Assembly: GCF_042477335.2 (NCBI RefSeq)
Contig: NC_091251.1
Coordinates: forward strand, 89,729,501-89,793,500
Origin: Ovis canadensis
Taxonomy: Eukaryota; Chordata; Mammalia; Artiodactyla; Bovidae
Direction of reading: 5' to 3'
Length of the DNA: 64,000 bases
Part shown: positions 12,939 through 24,440 of the stretch, piece after piece
Numbering within the stretch: the stretch's first letter is position 1
Layout: the number at the start of each line of letters is the position of its first letter
Made by a program: the position numbers and the translations under genes
The notes under the pieces: generated by a model
Databases searched by the model: none
Seen by the model: the letters and a program-made list of their open reading frames with translations, nothing else
What the model was told of the DNA's origin: nothing

Positions 12939-13228
12939 CATATATAGTTTTACATAAAGTAAATTATATTAAACATATTTTTCTGGAAATTATTTCACTT
13001 GACATTAATAATGAATTTGTTCCATGTCAATAAAAACAATTCTTCAACATAAATTTTAATGGCTGCATAGTATTTTATTTTCTAGATGAATTTTAATAAT
13101 TTATTTACTAGGTTCCAACTGATGAACATTTAGGTTGTATCCTTTTTTCTTTACTCTGTTATTATTGCTGCTATAAATATTTGGGGCAACACAGTCTTTT
13201 GAAGCATCTTTCTCCTAATGACAAAAAT

Positions 13229-13347
13229 ACTAAATGATGTAGCTTGAGGAAAGGCACAAGAATCATAAAACCCTGTCAGTGAGAACAGGAATTTGGAGTG
13301 GAGGAAAAGGTCTTAGAAAATATTTAGTGATCCTCACCTATATAAAT
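13229..13347. repeat. 119-bp direct repeat, left copy
   Basis: It runs from ACTAAATGATG to CCTATATAAAT and recurs at 13560-13678 with only two substitutions that I can see (AAAGGCAC/AAGGGCAC and ATCATAAAA/ATCACAAAA). The two copies bracket a Bov-tA SINE exactly. This is far longer than a normal retrotransposon target-site duplication. Confidence 0.95.
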
Positions 13348-13559
13348 AGGATTTCCCTGGTGGCTCAGACGGTAAAGTGTCTTGCTTACAATGCAGGAGA
13401 CGTGGGTTCGATCCCTGGGTCGGGAAGATCCTCTGGAGAAGGAAATGGCAACCCACTCCAGTACTCTTGCCTGGAAAATCCCATGGACAGAGGAGCATGA
13501 TGGGCTACAGTCCACGGGGTTGCAAAGAGTCAGACACGACTGAGCTTTAGTCAGACACG
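13348..13559 (+). mobile_element. Bov-tA SINE between long direct repeats
   Basis: The head AGGATTTCCCTGGTGGCTCAG, a full tRNA-like B box (GGGTTCGATCCC) and the ruminant body are present. The tail carries AGTCAGACACGACT twice. The insert is bounded on both sides by the 119-bp direct repeat. Confidence 0.95.
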
Positions 13560-13678
13560 ACTAAATGATGTAGCTTGAGGAAGGGCACAAGAATCACAAA
13601 ACCCTGTCAGTGAGAACAGGAATTTGGAGTGGAGGAAAAGGTCTTAGAAAATATTTAGTGATCCTCACCTATATAAAT
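13560..13678. repeat. 119-bp direct repeat, right copy
   Basis: This is the second copy of the segment at 13229-13347, in the same orientation and about 98% identical by eye. It begins exactly where the SINE tail ends. Confidence 0.95.
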
Positions 13679-14060
13679 GGTTTCCACTCTTATGTATATT
13701 ACTACATATGTACATGACTATTACACTGGCTTAAGTGGCAAGTTTATTTAGAGTTATTTCTCATCATGAATATCCAGTGAATTTACTTCAACACTAAAAC
13801 TTTGCTTCCCAAAAGAACCGCGTTCTTCCCAAGAGAGGCTTTGTTCCAGAGATCGTGCATCCAGTAAGCACAACTCCCTGTGCCCTGCAGGGAGATTCCT
13901 TGTTGCAGAGTCAGGCCATTCCAGAAGCCATCTGAATGTTCCCCCAGTGGCCAATGGGGCGATGCATAGTGTTTGGAAGGAGCAGCAGTCACATGTCACC
14001 CCTACAGCAATGCCTGGTGGTTTCCCATCACAGGAGCCTGTGTATTCTGCTCCCTTGCTT

Positions 14061-15304
14061 CAGTTCAGTTCAGTCGCTCAGTCGTATCCGACTCCTTGCG
14101 ACCCCATGAACCGCAGCACGCCAGGCCTCTTTGTCCATCACCAACTCCCGGAGTCTGCCCAAACCCATGTTCATTGAGTTGATGATGCCATCCAACCATC
14201 TCATCCTCTGTCATCCCCTTCTCCTCCTGCCCTTAATCCTTCCCAGCATCAGGGTCTTTTCCAATGAGTCAGCTGTTCGCATGAGGTGGCCAAAGTATTG
14301 GAGTTTCAGCGTCAACATCAGTCCTTCCAACGAACACCCAGGACTGATCTCCTTTAGGATGGACTAGTTGGATTTCCTTGCAGTCCAACGGATTCTCAAG
14401 AGTCTTCTCCAATACCACACTTCAAAAGCATCAATTCTTCGGCGCTCAGCTTTCTTTATAGTCCAACTCTCACATCCATACATAACCACTGGAAAAACCA
14501 TAGCCTTGATTAGATGGACCTTTGTTGGCAAAGTTATGTCTCTGCTTTTTAATATCCTGTCTAGGTTGGTCATAACTTTCCTTCCAAGGAGTAAGTGTCT
14601 TTTAATTTCATGGCTGCAGTCACCATCTGCAGTGATTTTGGAGGCCCCAAAAAAAATGTCTGACACTGTTTCCACTGTTTCCCCATCTATCTGCCACGAA
14701 GTGATGGGACCGGATGCCATGATCTTAGTTTTCTGAATATTGAACTTTAAGCCAACTTTTCACTCTTCTCTTTCACTTTCATCAAGAGGCTCTTTAGTTC
14801 TTCTTCACTTTCTGCCATAAGGGTGGTGTCATCTGCATATCTGAGGTTATTGATATTTCTCCTGGAAATCTTGATTCCAGCTTGTGCTTCCTCCAGCCCC
14901 GCGTTTCTCATGATGTACTCTGTATAGAAGTTAAATAAGCAGGGTGACAATATACAGCCTTGACGTACTCCTTTTCCTATTTGGAACCAGTCTGTTGTTC
15001 CATGTCCAGTTCTAACTGTTGCTTCCTGACCTGCATACAGGTTTCTCAAGAGGCAGGTTAGGTGGTCTGGTATGCCCATCTCTTTCAGAATCTTCCACAG
15101 TTTATTGTGATCCACACAGTCAAAGGCTTTGGCATAGTCAATAAAGCAGAAATAGATGTTTTTCTGGAACTCTCTTGCTTTTTCCATGATCCAGCGGATG
15201 TTGGCAATTTGATCTCTGGTTCCTCTGCCTTTTCTAAAACCAGCTTGAACATCTCGAAGTTCACGGTTCACATATTGCTGAAGCCTGGCTTGGAGAATTT
15301 TAAG
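14061..15304 (-). mobile_element. BovB LINE, 3' part of a twin-primed copy (reverse transcriptase region)
   Basis: This is the antisense of the BovB RT-to-3' end. It starts with the reverse complement of the 3' terminus (CAGTTCAGTTCAGTCGCTCAG). The minus-strand frame at 14747-15352 reads RT fingers and palm, with GVRQGCILSP and the catalytic box as LRYADDT, so the active-site YADD is kept. The frame is broken before the downstream block at 14364-14720. The copy is therefore dead. A perfect 13-bp duplication TGCTCCCTTGCTT at 14048-14060 and 15912-15924 joins this segment and the inverted one at 15305-15911 as one insertion. Confidence 0.95.
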
Positions 15305-15911
15305 CATCAAAAAAAGATACCAAGGGAACATTTCATGCAAAGATGGGCTCAATAAAGGACAGAAATGGTAGGGACCTAACAGAAGCAGAAGATATTAAGA
15401 AGAGGTGTCAAGAATACACAGAAGAGGGACTTCCCTGGCGGTCCAGTGGTTAAGACTTCGCCTTCTAATGCAGGGGGTGAGGGTTCAATCCCTGGCAGGG
15501 AGTTAAGATTCCACATGCCTCAGGGCCTAAATATATATATATATATAAAAGGAATATATATATATATATATAAGGAATATATATATAAGGAATATATATA
15601 TATATAAAAGGAATACACAGAAGAACTGTACAAAAAAGATCTTCACAACCCAGATAATCACGATGGTGTGATCACTCACCTAGAGCCAGACATCCTGGAA
15701 TGTGAAGTCAAGTGGGCCTTAGGAAGCATCACTAAAAATAAAGCTAGCGGAGGTGATGGAATTCCGGTTGAGCTATTTCAAATCCTGAAAGATGGTGCTG
15801 TGAAAGTGCTGCACTCAATATGCCAGCAAATTTGGAAAACTCAGCAGTGGCCACAGGACTGGAAAAGGTCAGTTTTTCATTCCAATCCCAAAGAAAGGCA
15901 ATGCCAAAGAA
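15305..15911 (+). mobile_element. BovB LINE, inverted 5' part of the same twin-primed copy
   Basis: This is the sense-strand BovB segment immediately upstream of the RT region in the element (endonuclease-RT linker). It contains the frame 15668-15976 with ITHLEPDILECEVKWALGSI. It is in the opposite orientation to 14061-15304. Its outer end (AAAGAATGCTC) is the element position that would normally join the start of the 3' part, with about 40 bp missing by remembered consensus. A CHR-type SINE is nested at 15426-15531. Confidence 0.93.
15426..15610 (+). mobile_element. CHR-type SINE with (AT)n tail, nested in BovB
   Basis: The head GGGACTTCCCTGGCGGTCCAG, the B-box GGGTTCAATCCC and 'GGGAGTTAAGATTCCACATGC' identify a CHR-2-like tRNA-derived SINE. 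A 14-bp duplication GAATACACAGAAGA lies at 15412-15425 and 15611-15624. The tail from about 15532 is an (AT)n array broken by repeated AAGGAATATAT units, suggesting local expansion after insertion. Confidence 0.9.
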
Positions 15912-15929
15912 TGCTCCCTTGCTTACCTT

Positions 15930-18900
15930 CCTTCATATGTACAAGACCTGTCTGTAGGCGCTACCTGGTTCCTTAGGATGGACTCCATGCTGCAAGGGGA
16001 AAAGAACTAGTGCTCCCTCCCTGGGCCTGGATCAGGAAGTTGAGAACCTGGAAATGTGGATATTCCTCTTTGGAAAGGTACACTATCCTTAGGACCTCTC
16101 TGAGAACTCCAAAGCTCACTTTTGCATGAGAAAAGCCCAGTTGATGCATGGATTCCATCAGTGTTCTGAGTCAAGCCATCTGATTCCAGCTCAATGTCTC
16201 ATCACTTTGTCATCCCATCACTTTGGCACGGCAAAGATGATTCTTAATGCTCAATTTGCACTTTGTGCAGAAGAGACTCTTCCTGTGCCCTCCTCTTATG
16301 GCACAGTTGGGTGAGAGATGCCTGGAATAAGTGCCAAGCTGATGGTGTCTGTTGTGTGCATGCTGGAGCCAGCTGGGGAAAAGGAGAACGTTCTTTCTAT
16401 CTATCCCTACTTCACCCTAGTCTTTTAATACCACTAAATTCTCCAATCCTCTTCCCTAAAACTATGTAAAACTGAACAAGGACAAAGGATACAGAATTTA
16501 AAGTTTCCACTTCAGGCAGAGCTTAAAGCCTCATGAATCACTTTTCAAAGTGTCCAAAGCCCGCAAGTGGTCTGATCAGAAGGGACATAGCCGTAGGTGT
16601 GGCTGGAAGCAGGAAGGTGCAGGCTCAGGGTCTTTTCGGGAAATAAGCCATGCCCACCACTAGATGGCGCTGAGAGACAGCCTCCAACGTCCTAGCAGGT
16701 AGTGGCTCACACCCAGGCCTTTGAGATGGAAGACAGGTTATGTTGCCTGGACTAATTCCTCTTCACAAAAAGGAGTTGGCAATAAGAGTTTCTGATAGGA
16801 TATAAGCCCTGACCTTCTCATAAAAAACCCTGAGCCTATGCCTGATGATCAGAAGCACAGAAGGCAAAGGTGTAATTGATCAAGGGAGACCTACTGGCTT
16901 CATACTAAACCGCCCGGGAATGCAGGAACAGCTGCAATGACTATGTCCTCTCATCCATTCAGGTATTTCTGGCCTTCCTTTCTCTGTGAATTCTGGGGAG
17001 CGTGTTGGCCTGCTCTTAACAGCAACCACACCCTGGAAGGTGCCCTGCAGGGTAATGCTGTATTCCTGCAGCAGAGGGAACTCCCAGCCTTGTGTGGCGG
17101 TCCCCACCTCAGTCCATAGGCCTCTTCCACTGAAGCAGCTGCTTAGAAGGGAAGCCAAGCTGCCATAGCACCTGCCATCTACTTGGACTTGGTCCCTGCC
17201 CAGGCCCTCCTGCCCACTGATGTGAGCAGCCATTGTTTTCATCTGTGATGAAAGTTGAGGGAGAAAAAAGACAGCTGGTTTCAAACCACAGTGTTCCAAG
17301 TTCTGAAATGATCTATCAATAGAATCCCAGTCAGATGGCTGGATTTACCAGATTCTCATGCCCTGAGCTCCATCAGCTCCAAATTTAGCTTCTCTTTCCC
17401 CCTCCCTGCCATCTCCTCTCCCCGATTTCCTCCTTCATCCTACCTAGCCCCCCTCCTCCTGGCTCTTTCTTGCCTGGGGAGCCCTCAGCTACACTGGACA
17501 GATCATTCCACATTGATAAATGTCATCATCACGTCAGTTCTACTCTGTGTTCCCCTCTGGGGCTGTTGCTGCTCTCTGAGAAGATCATTGGAATGTGGGA
17601 ATATGATGTATAACAAACCCGTCAGTACTGGGCAGGATCCAGGTCCGAAGCAGCAGAAAAACACACATCCTTGAGCCTGCTGATCCCAAAGGCCAGGGCC
17701 CGAATGTATATTTTGAGTAAGTGCCCCCAGGATTTTGTGACCAGAGGCTAGATGGAGAGTCACTGCCTACCTTCTTGTTGGAATCCTTCTCCTCTACAAC
17801 CCCTGTCACCTACTCCTCTTAATAGTTACCAGGTCTTTAGTTTTTGCATAGCTTCCTAGTCCTCCACCCCTTTATACCCTCACGTTCACTCTTCATTTAA
17901 CAACACTCGTTAGGTGTCTATCATATGCCAAGGATGGGGCTAGACCTCTACCTCCACCCCTCAGAGCAGGTAAGAATCCTGCTCCCTGCCCTCCAAATGC
18001 AGAGCCCCCCACCCCATCCTCCACCCGGCTTCCTCTGGCTTCAGAGCCCACTGCTGCACTGGACGGATGGGTGACTTGCAGGGACACAAGCGGAAACTGC
18101 ATTGGTCCTTCCCCGCGTTCCCCACTGGGAAGAGCGTGGATTAACAGCAGGTGTGTCTGCTTCTGAAGCCCGTGTCCTGCGTTCATCCACCACACTTGCC
18201 TGGAAAACAGGAAGTGCTCCATAAATATTTGTTAGGGAGCAGCTGAATGAATAAATGAGAGAAGTATCCACATTCGATCTTAGGATACTCCCCCAACACA
18301 CACACACACAGAGACACACACACATTCTGCCTCTGGGCCATCTCATTTTCTTCCTGCTCTGCACCTCTCTGCATGTCCCATCACTGCCTTCCCAGCCCCA
18401 TTTGGATGATGACTGAGCCTCCGTGACCCCAGCTCATCGTTGCTCTGGCTGCTCCCAGAGACTTAGCAGTAGAAATAGCCTCCTGATTTCTCTGTAACCC
18501 CAAAGCCATCAAGCTTTGCTCCCGAAGCAAAAGGCTGGACAGGGACTGGCTTCAGGGCTCCTGAGACTCTGAGGCCCCTCCCCCTTCTCCTCTTTGCTCC
18601 CCTCTCCCCCTTTTACTCTCCTCCTTACAGCAAGTGAGAAACAAGCTGTGAAGGCAAAAGGGTTGCTTTGATTTGATAAGGTTTCTGTGAAGCAGGAGGG
18701 CTCTCTTTGGAGTGCAGAACCCTGCTCAGAGAAAACAAGTGGGGTTGGGAAGTGAGGTCTCTGGAAGGCCCAGGACACGGGGAGGACAAACTGTCAAGCA
18801 TTTCACCAGTTCTCCTAGAGTTATTGCTGTCTCTCAAGCTATCTTGCTTAACTACTGTGCTGCAATCTTACAACAAAAAGAATTCTTTGGAAGCAGATAA

Positions 18901-19720
18901 CATTTCTGGACCTAGTAGGGGAGGGATGCTGGAGGGTACTAGTAAACATTAGACCTCCAGCAAATATTTGTTCAAGAATGCATAATAAAAGCTATCCTTT
19001 AGACAGCACTTGCTAAGTTCCAGACGTGTACTATCTCACTGAACCCTCTCAAAAAGCCTAAGCTGCAAGAATCGTCATCACCATTTTACAAATAAAAAAT
19101 TAACTCAGAAAGCTTAACAATCATCCCAAGGTTATAGCAGCACATAGGTAGTGAAGCTGGGACTCGAACTGTGGCCTGGCTGGTTCCAAGGTTCCCATTC
19201 CCTTCCACAGTGCTGCCCAGGGAAACAGGCACAGCCTGGGATGCTGTTGTATTGACTCTGGAGGAATTTCTTCTTTAACTCAGTCTAAACATTGTGGTGT
19301 GTGTATATGAACAGACTCTCCTCTCACCCCTAGAGTGGTCAGTTAGAATCTTAAGAGCCCAAATAAGGAATCTGCACTCTACAGCACAGTTACATAAACA
19401 CTTCAAATGCTACTAAACACGACACAAGCGGGCTGGATGTGCTTGAGGGATGCTAGAAATAATCTCTCACTGGTAAGATGAGTGGCTTTCGAAATAGGGA
19501 GGTAGTCAGAAAGATGATCCAGGCCCTCATGTGACAGACACGTGAGAACAAAGCCAGGCCAACTCCCCAAGTCCCGTCAAGCAGGTTGTGGGGCTTTTGG
19601 TACCTGCTTGCCGATAAATGTTTGTACATTTGGTAGGTTCTGGCCTTGGTCACACTTAATGCCCCACCTGCAGGAAGTAATGGAAAGGGGACACTCACCT
19701 CTCATTTCCAGTGGCTGCAA
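15930..19720. other. Intergenic stretch between the two CpG-island promoters
   Basis: No gene is recognised. A CTCF-like motif (16657-16670) is listed separately. A (CA)n tract lies at 18296-18325. A minus-orientation MIR remnant is visible at about 19005-19210 with 'CACCATTTTACAAATAAAAAATTAACTCAGAAAG'-type wording. Confidence 0.4.
16657..16670 (+). promoter_or_regulatory. CTCF-like binding motif
   Basis: CCACTAGATGGCGC matches the CTCF core (CCAC-N-AG-N-TGGCGC type) at nearly every strong position. It sits between the two divergent CpG islands, where an insulator would be plausible. Binding is inference from the motif alone. Confidence 0.5.
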
Positions 19721-19723
19721 ATA

Positions 19724-19804
19724 TTGGGTTGGCCAAAAAGTTCATTCAGGTTTTCTGTAAGATGATACGGAAACACTTGAACAAACTTTTTTACCCAACC
19801 CAAC
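19724..19804. mobile_element. Mariner-type MITE
   Basis: The 81-bp element has terminal inverted repeats TTGGGTTGGCCAAAAAGTT at the left and, as reverse complement, TTGGGTTGGGTAAAAAAGTT at the right. It is flanked by A/T-rich target. The ends match the mariner MITEs common in ruminants. It encodes nothing. Confidence 0.85.
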
Positions 19805-19809
19805 AGGAG

Positions 19810-20545
19810 ACCTTGACTATCGCCAAAGGGCCAAATGGGTTCAGAGCTGTTCACAGCGGGTGCTTATCCAGGCCTCATCCTCCTCTCGGAAAGCTGAAAG
19901 GAGGCCTGCGGCTTCTGCGGCCCAGCTAAGCCTTCATCTCCAGGTACATGATGGCTTTCTCCCCTCCTCTGTTCTGTCAGGCCACCTGTACTGATAAGCT
20001 AACATCAAGCAGAAACAAGCTTTGGGTGTGGAGGGTACCCTCTCTCTGTGGACCCTTCAGGGGGTCTGGAAGTTCAGAGCCTCTCTCTCAGCTCCATCCA
20101 GCCTTGCCTACTCTCCTTCCTCTCCCACAATGGCACCGGCCCAACGCAGCTTATTATTATTATTATTTTGTCTCAGTTTTTCTAAGGTTCCCCTCTTCTA
20201 TAGGGACTCCCTCATAATCCAGCTTTTTCCTCCAGCTCTCAAATATCATGATCCAGAGGGTAGCTGCGCAGAGGAAATAATTTCCCCACTTTGTTGTCGT
20301 TCAGCTGCTAAGTCGTGCACAGGATAAAGTGAGACAGGAAGCAAGGAGATGGTTTATCCAAGCTTGTAGCTGGGCAGCTAATAGATTCCCTGGAACAACT
20401 TGAAAGTCCGCTACCACAAATGGACAAATGAAGGAATGAATGAAAGGGTGGGAGAGAGGGACAGGCATCAGCAGATACTGTCCACTGATTCAGCCATAGC
20501 CATGGTTTGACTTTGTCTAGGTCCATGGAGGGCTACATAAAAAGT
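19810..20545. other. Intergenic stretch, nothing recognised
   Basis: A short (TTA)n run lies at 20152-20166. There is no exon or assignable repeat otherwise. Confidence 0.3.
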
Positions 20546-20549
20546 GCTT

Positions 20550-20733
20550 TTCTTTTTTTTTTTTTTAAATATTTTCAATGCGGACCATTTTTAAAGTCTT
20601 TATTGAACCTGTTATATTATTGCTTCTGTTTTGGTTTTTTGGCCAAGAGACATGTAGGATCTCAGCTCCCCTCCCAAACCCCCTGCATTGGAAGGCCAAG
20701 TCTTAATCACCGGACCTTCAGGAAGTCCCAGAA
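20550..20733 (-). mobile_element. CHR-type SINE
   Basis: It has a poly-T start and 'TTTGGCCAAGAGACATGTAGGATCTCAG', and ends in the reverse complement of the CHR head ('CCGGACCTTCAGGAAGTCCC'). It is diverged. Confidence 0.75.
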
Positions 20734-20739
20734 AGAGCT

Positions 20740-22080
20740 TTAAGACAAAAAGACTTGTGGGAAAAAGACAGTGTCTCAGACATTCCAACCCTGAATCTCA
20801 GAGTTGAGTTAGGCGTAGGCTAGCCTGAAGGTCCATAAGAATCCATCCTTGGGGAGGTGTGGCACGGGAGCTATGGCTGAGGGTGCCGCTGGGGAGCCAG
20901 CCTCACTGAAGCCTGAACAGTCTGTCTCTGATGATTAGGGACCAAAGAGGGGGGCAGTGGAGGAACCCATCCAGAGTTGGGGGACAGTGGGCAGGACCTC
21001 TCCAGGCTGCTAGCATGGGGGTGGCTGGGGTCACAATTGCAGCAAAGGCTGGTGGGACAACCTGTAGCATCAGATGGGACACGGCTCTCCCTGTGTGCAT
21101 TCCTGCCGGCCTGGTTAGTGATTACCCGCCAGGGTCTAAGGCAGTGGGAGTCACTTTTTCCCCTACAGTGGAGGAGGGGACAGGCCCATCTTCCTCCAGG
21201 CAACCATTCACCCTGGGGAGTACTAGGTAGGGATTAATAACAGTAAATAGAAGAGCTATAAAACTGAGCTAAGATTGGGACAATTGGGGACATTTATGGC
21301 CTGTTCAGTCAATGATAGTATTGTGTTGATGCTAAATTTTTTAAGTGTGATGATATTAGGAAAACATGCTTGTTCTTAGCAGGAATATCCTGAAGTATCC
21401 AGGGACAAAAGGTCATGATGTGTACAACTAAGTCTCCAATGGAAAATACACACACACACACACACACACACACGGAGAGAGAGAAAGTAAAGAAAGCAGT
21501 GTGTTAACAATTGGTTAAGCCTAAGTGCAGAGTGTATGGGTGTTTAATATACTGCTTTTTACAACTTCTCTAGGTTTGGAATTTTCATAATAAAATGTTG
21601 AGGGGGGAGCAGAGCTAAGAGAAGAAAAATAGCCATCACTTATCAAACAATGATTGGATTTCAAAATTTAGGTGACTCTAATATCTGATTTAATCCTCAA
21701 ACCAACTCCAGAGGGAGACATTACAATCCTCATATTAAAGATATGGAAACTGAGTCCCAGAGAGACTAAAGAACTCACCCAAGTTTACAGAGCAGGGATT
21801 GAGACAGAGCCCAAAGAACGGGAGGTCTTGCAGGGGAGTGTGGCTGGGGGTCCGTCATCTAACACTTTTATTGAGCTTTTCTGTGTGCTGGCAGCGTTTT
21901 AAAATCGTCCATGTGTTTAACTCATTTCATCCTCCCTTCCTAAAAGCTTTGTGCTTTGTGATAAATCACTTCATCATTGTGGGTGGGAGGGAACAAAGGA
22001 GCACTCAAATGTATCGACAGAAGTGTTGGTTGGTGCAGTCTCCTTTGAGGGCAGTGCGCAGCATCTGTTGAAATTTAAAA
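20740..22080. other. Intergenic stretch with MIR remnants and a microsatellite
   Basis: A (CA)n array lies at 21448-21473. MIR-like minus-orientation remnants are seen at about 21655-21800 ('GATATGGAAACTGAGTCCCAGAGAGACTAAAG') and about 21855-21960. No gene is seen. Confidence 0.45.
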
Positions 22081-22084
22081 TTCA

Positions 22085-22492
22085 CATTTTGTTTACATCC
22101 TGCAATTCCACTTCTAAGTGTTAAACCGTAAAGATAGTCACATATGTAGACCAAGAAATAGGTATAGAGATATTCACTGCAGCAAGGTATATAACAGCCA
22201 AAGACTGGAAATGTTCTAAATATCCATCATTAGGCATGCTAGGGAACCATTTAAAAAGTAAGGCAAATGAACAAACATCACAAAACACAAACAGAGTTAT
22301 AGGTACAGAGAACAAACAGGTGGTTATCAGAGGGAGGAGACTGGGGAGAGGAAAGAAATAGGTAAGGGAGATAAAGAAGTACAAACTTCCAGTTGCAAAA
22401 TAAATGAGTCATGAGTATGAAATGTACAGTGTGATGAATATAGTTAATAATTATCTAATATCTTTTTATGGTGATGTATCATAATAACCAAT
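22085..22492 (+). mobile_element. L1 3'-region remnant
   Basis: Typical L1 3'UTR wording is present: 'AGATATTCACTGCAGCAAGG', 'CAGCCAAAGACTGGAAATG', 'GGTGGTTATCAGAGGGAGGAG' and 'ACTTCCAGTTGCAAAATAAATGAGTCATG'. It is diverged, and is cut off where the BovB begins. Confidence 0.7.
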
Positions 22493-23432
22493 AGTTAGAA
22501 CCGAACATGGAACAACAGACTGGTTCAAAGTTGGAAAAGGAGTGCTTCAAGGTTGTATATTGCCACCCTGCTTATCTAACTTCTATGCAGAGTACATCAT
22601 GCGAAATGCCAGGCTGGATGAAGCACAAGTGGGAATCAAGATTGCCAGGAGAAATATCAATAACCTCAGATATTCAGATGACACCATCCTAATGGCAGAA
22701 AGCGAAGAGGAACTAGAGAGCCTTTGATGAAAGTAAAAGAAGGAAATGAAAAACTTGGCTTAAAACTCAACATTCAGAAAACTAAGATCATGGGATCTGG
22801 TCCCATCACTTCATGGCATATAGATGGAGAAACAGTGGAAACAGTGACAGACTTTTTTGGGGGGGGCTCCAAAATCACTGCAGATAGTGACTGTAGCCAT
22901 GAAATTAAAAGACACTTGCTCCTTGGAAGAAAAATTATGACCAACCTAGACAGCCTATTAAAAAGCAGAGACAGGACTTTGCTGACAAAGGCCCATATAG
23001 TCAAAGCTATGGGCTTTTCCAGTAATCATGTATGGATATGAGAGTGGGACCATAAAGAAGGCTAAGTGCTGAAGAATTGATGCTTTTGATCTGTGGTGTT
23101 GCAGAAGACTCTTGAGAGTCCCCTGGACTGAAAGGAGATCAAACCAGTTAATTCTAAAGGAAATCAATCCTGAATATTCACTGGAAGGACTGAGGCTAAA
23201 TCTGAAGCTTCAATACTTTGGCCACCTGATGTGAATAGCCAACTCATTGGAAAAGACCCTGATGCTGGGAAAGACAGAAGGCAGGAGGAGAAGGGGACAA
23301 CAGAGGATGAGATGGTTGGATGGCATCATCGACTCAATGGACATGGGTTTGAGCAAGCTCCGGGAAATGGTGAAGGACAGGGAAGCCTGGCGTGCTGCAG
23401 TCCATGGAGTTGCAAAGAGTCAGACACGACTG
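22493..23432 (+). mobile_element. BovB LINE, 5'-truncated 3' part
   Basis: It begins in the RT domain (GAACCGAACATGGAACAACAG...) and runs to the 3' terminus (AAGAGTCAGACACGACTG), after which a (CA)n array starts. The catalytic box reads LRYSDDT instead of LRYADDT. The frame shifts at about 22725 and again later, so the copy is inactive. Confidence 0.93.
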
Positions 23433-23463
<31 letters not shown>

Positions 23464-23480
23464 ACAGGCATACACACACT
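23433..23480. repeat. (CA)n microsatellite at BovB 3' end
   Basis: About 13 CA units are followed by a broken CA/TA array directly at the BovB terminus. It probably grew from the element's simple 3' tail. Confidence 0.93.
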
Positions 23481-23484
23481 AGGG

Positions 23485-24440
23485 GACAAGGGACAGGGGA
23501 GGAAGGAGACTTACTATTCATTGTTAGCCCTTCGGCATTATTAATAATTCAAATTTATACTATGTGAATGATTACCTATTCAAAGTGAGTGAACGCATGC
23601 ATGAATGAGCATAAGTCTCCTTGAAAACTCCGCAGGACTTGTTTTGGGGCTTCCTTAGCAATATTTCCAGTCTTGAAGGGGACAGAGGCCAGTTACCCAC
23701 AGTTTGGGGTTGATCTATTCCAATCCTCAGGTGGTATGAGTCCATGTTTAAGCTCATGAAGTCCCATTAACCCTGATGAACTTTCGCCCTTGGCCTCCTG
23801 AACTACATGAGTCAGCTTTCCACAGAGTCTGGGCTCTCAAAATTGTGCATGAGAATTACTTGGAGGCCTTATTAACTGCACAACTTTCCAGCCTAACCTC
23901 CAGACACTCAGATTCAAACGTGGGGTGCGGCCGGGGGGTACCACCACCTGGAAAGAAACTTTCAAAGCCCCTGGGGAGAAACTGGTGAGTCTGCCTCTGT
24001 TCAGAACTAGCCTGAGAGCCTGCCAGATTGGGGAAAAAAGCTGTTCTGAAACGTGGATCCTTCCCTGCAATATTCTCCGTATTCATCGTCTTTACCCCAT
24101 ATCCACCTAACTAAAAACTGAGTACTCCACCCCCCGCCCCCCGCAGGTAATTTAGGATTGTACTGGTGAGCGCAGGGGCTGCAAGGGTGCACGGAGAGCT
24201 GCCCGCGCAGGCGACGTCCTGTTTGCCTTTCCGGTTCCTCGGCCGGCCGGCTCCTTTAAAATAAATAATGCGTGCATGCATACATACAGACGTACGGACG
24301 CAAGCAAGTTACCCTCTAGGCTGCGGTGAGTTTTGTTTTTTCCTTCATATTACATATCAGAACTTTGGTCTCCCAATGGGACAGACTCTTTGAAATAAGG
24401 ATTTCTGCTCCAAATATCCAGGCGTGACGGTTCCTGCAAG
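23485..24440. other. Intergenic stretch upstream of the PLEKHH1 CpG island
   Basis: No gene is recognised. A C-rich run lies at about 24129-24144, and a GCATGCATACATACAGACG-type simple stretch at about 24270-24305. Confidence 0.35.

Larger units (their letters stand above)
12455..13225 (-). mobile_element. Old L1 3'-region remnant, interrupted by a Bov-tA SINE
   Basis: AT-rich sequence with the typical antisense L1 3' wording ('GGCTGCATAGTATTTTATTTT', 'GATGAACATTTAGGTTGTATCC') brackets the SINE at 12721-12938. Boundaries are approximate. Family assignment is from remembered consensus only. Confidence 0.5.

Noticed and set aside
14061..15911. Opposed BovB halves as two independent insertions or a functional hairpin gene
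   Set aside because: The single shared 13-bp target duplication and adjacency in the element show one twin-primed insertion. No conserved hairpin RNA is evident.
23433..23480. Repeat array considered as CRISPR-like or satellite
   Set aside because: It is a plain CA dinucleotide microsatellite with no spacers. CRISPR arrays are not expected in a mammalian genome.
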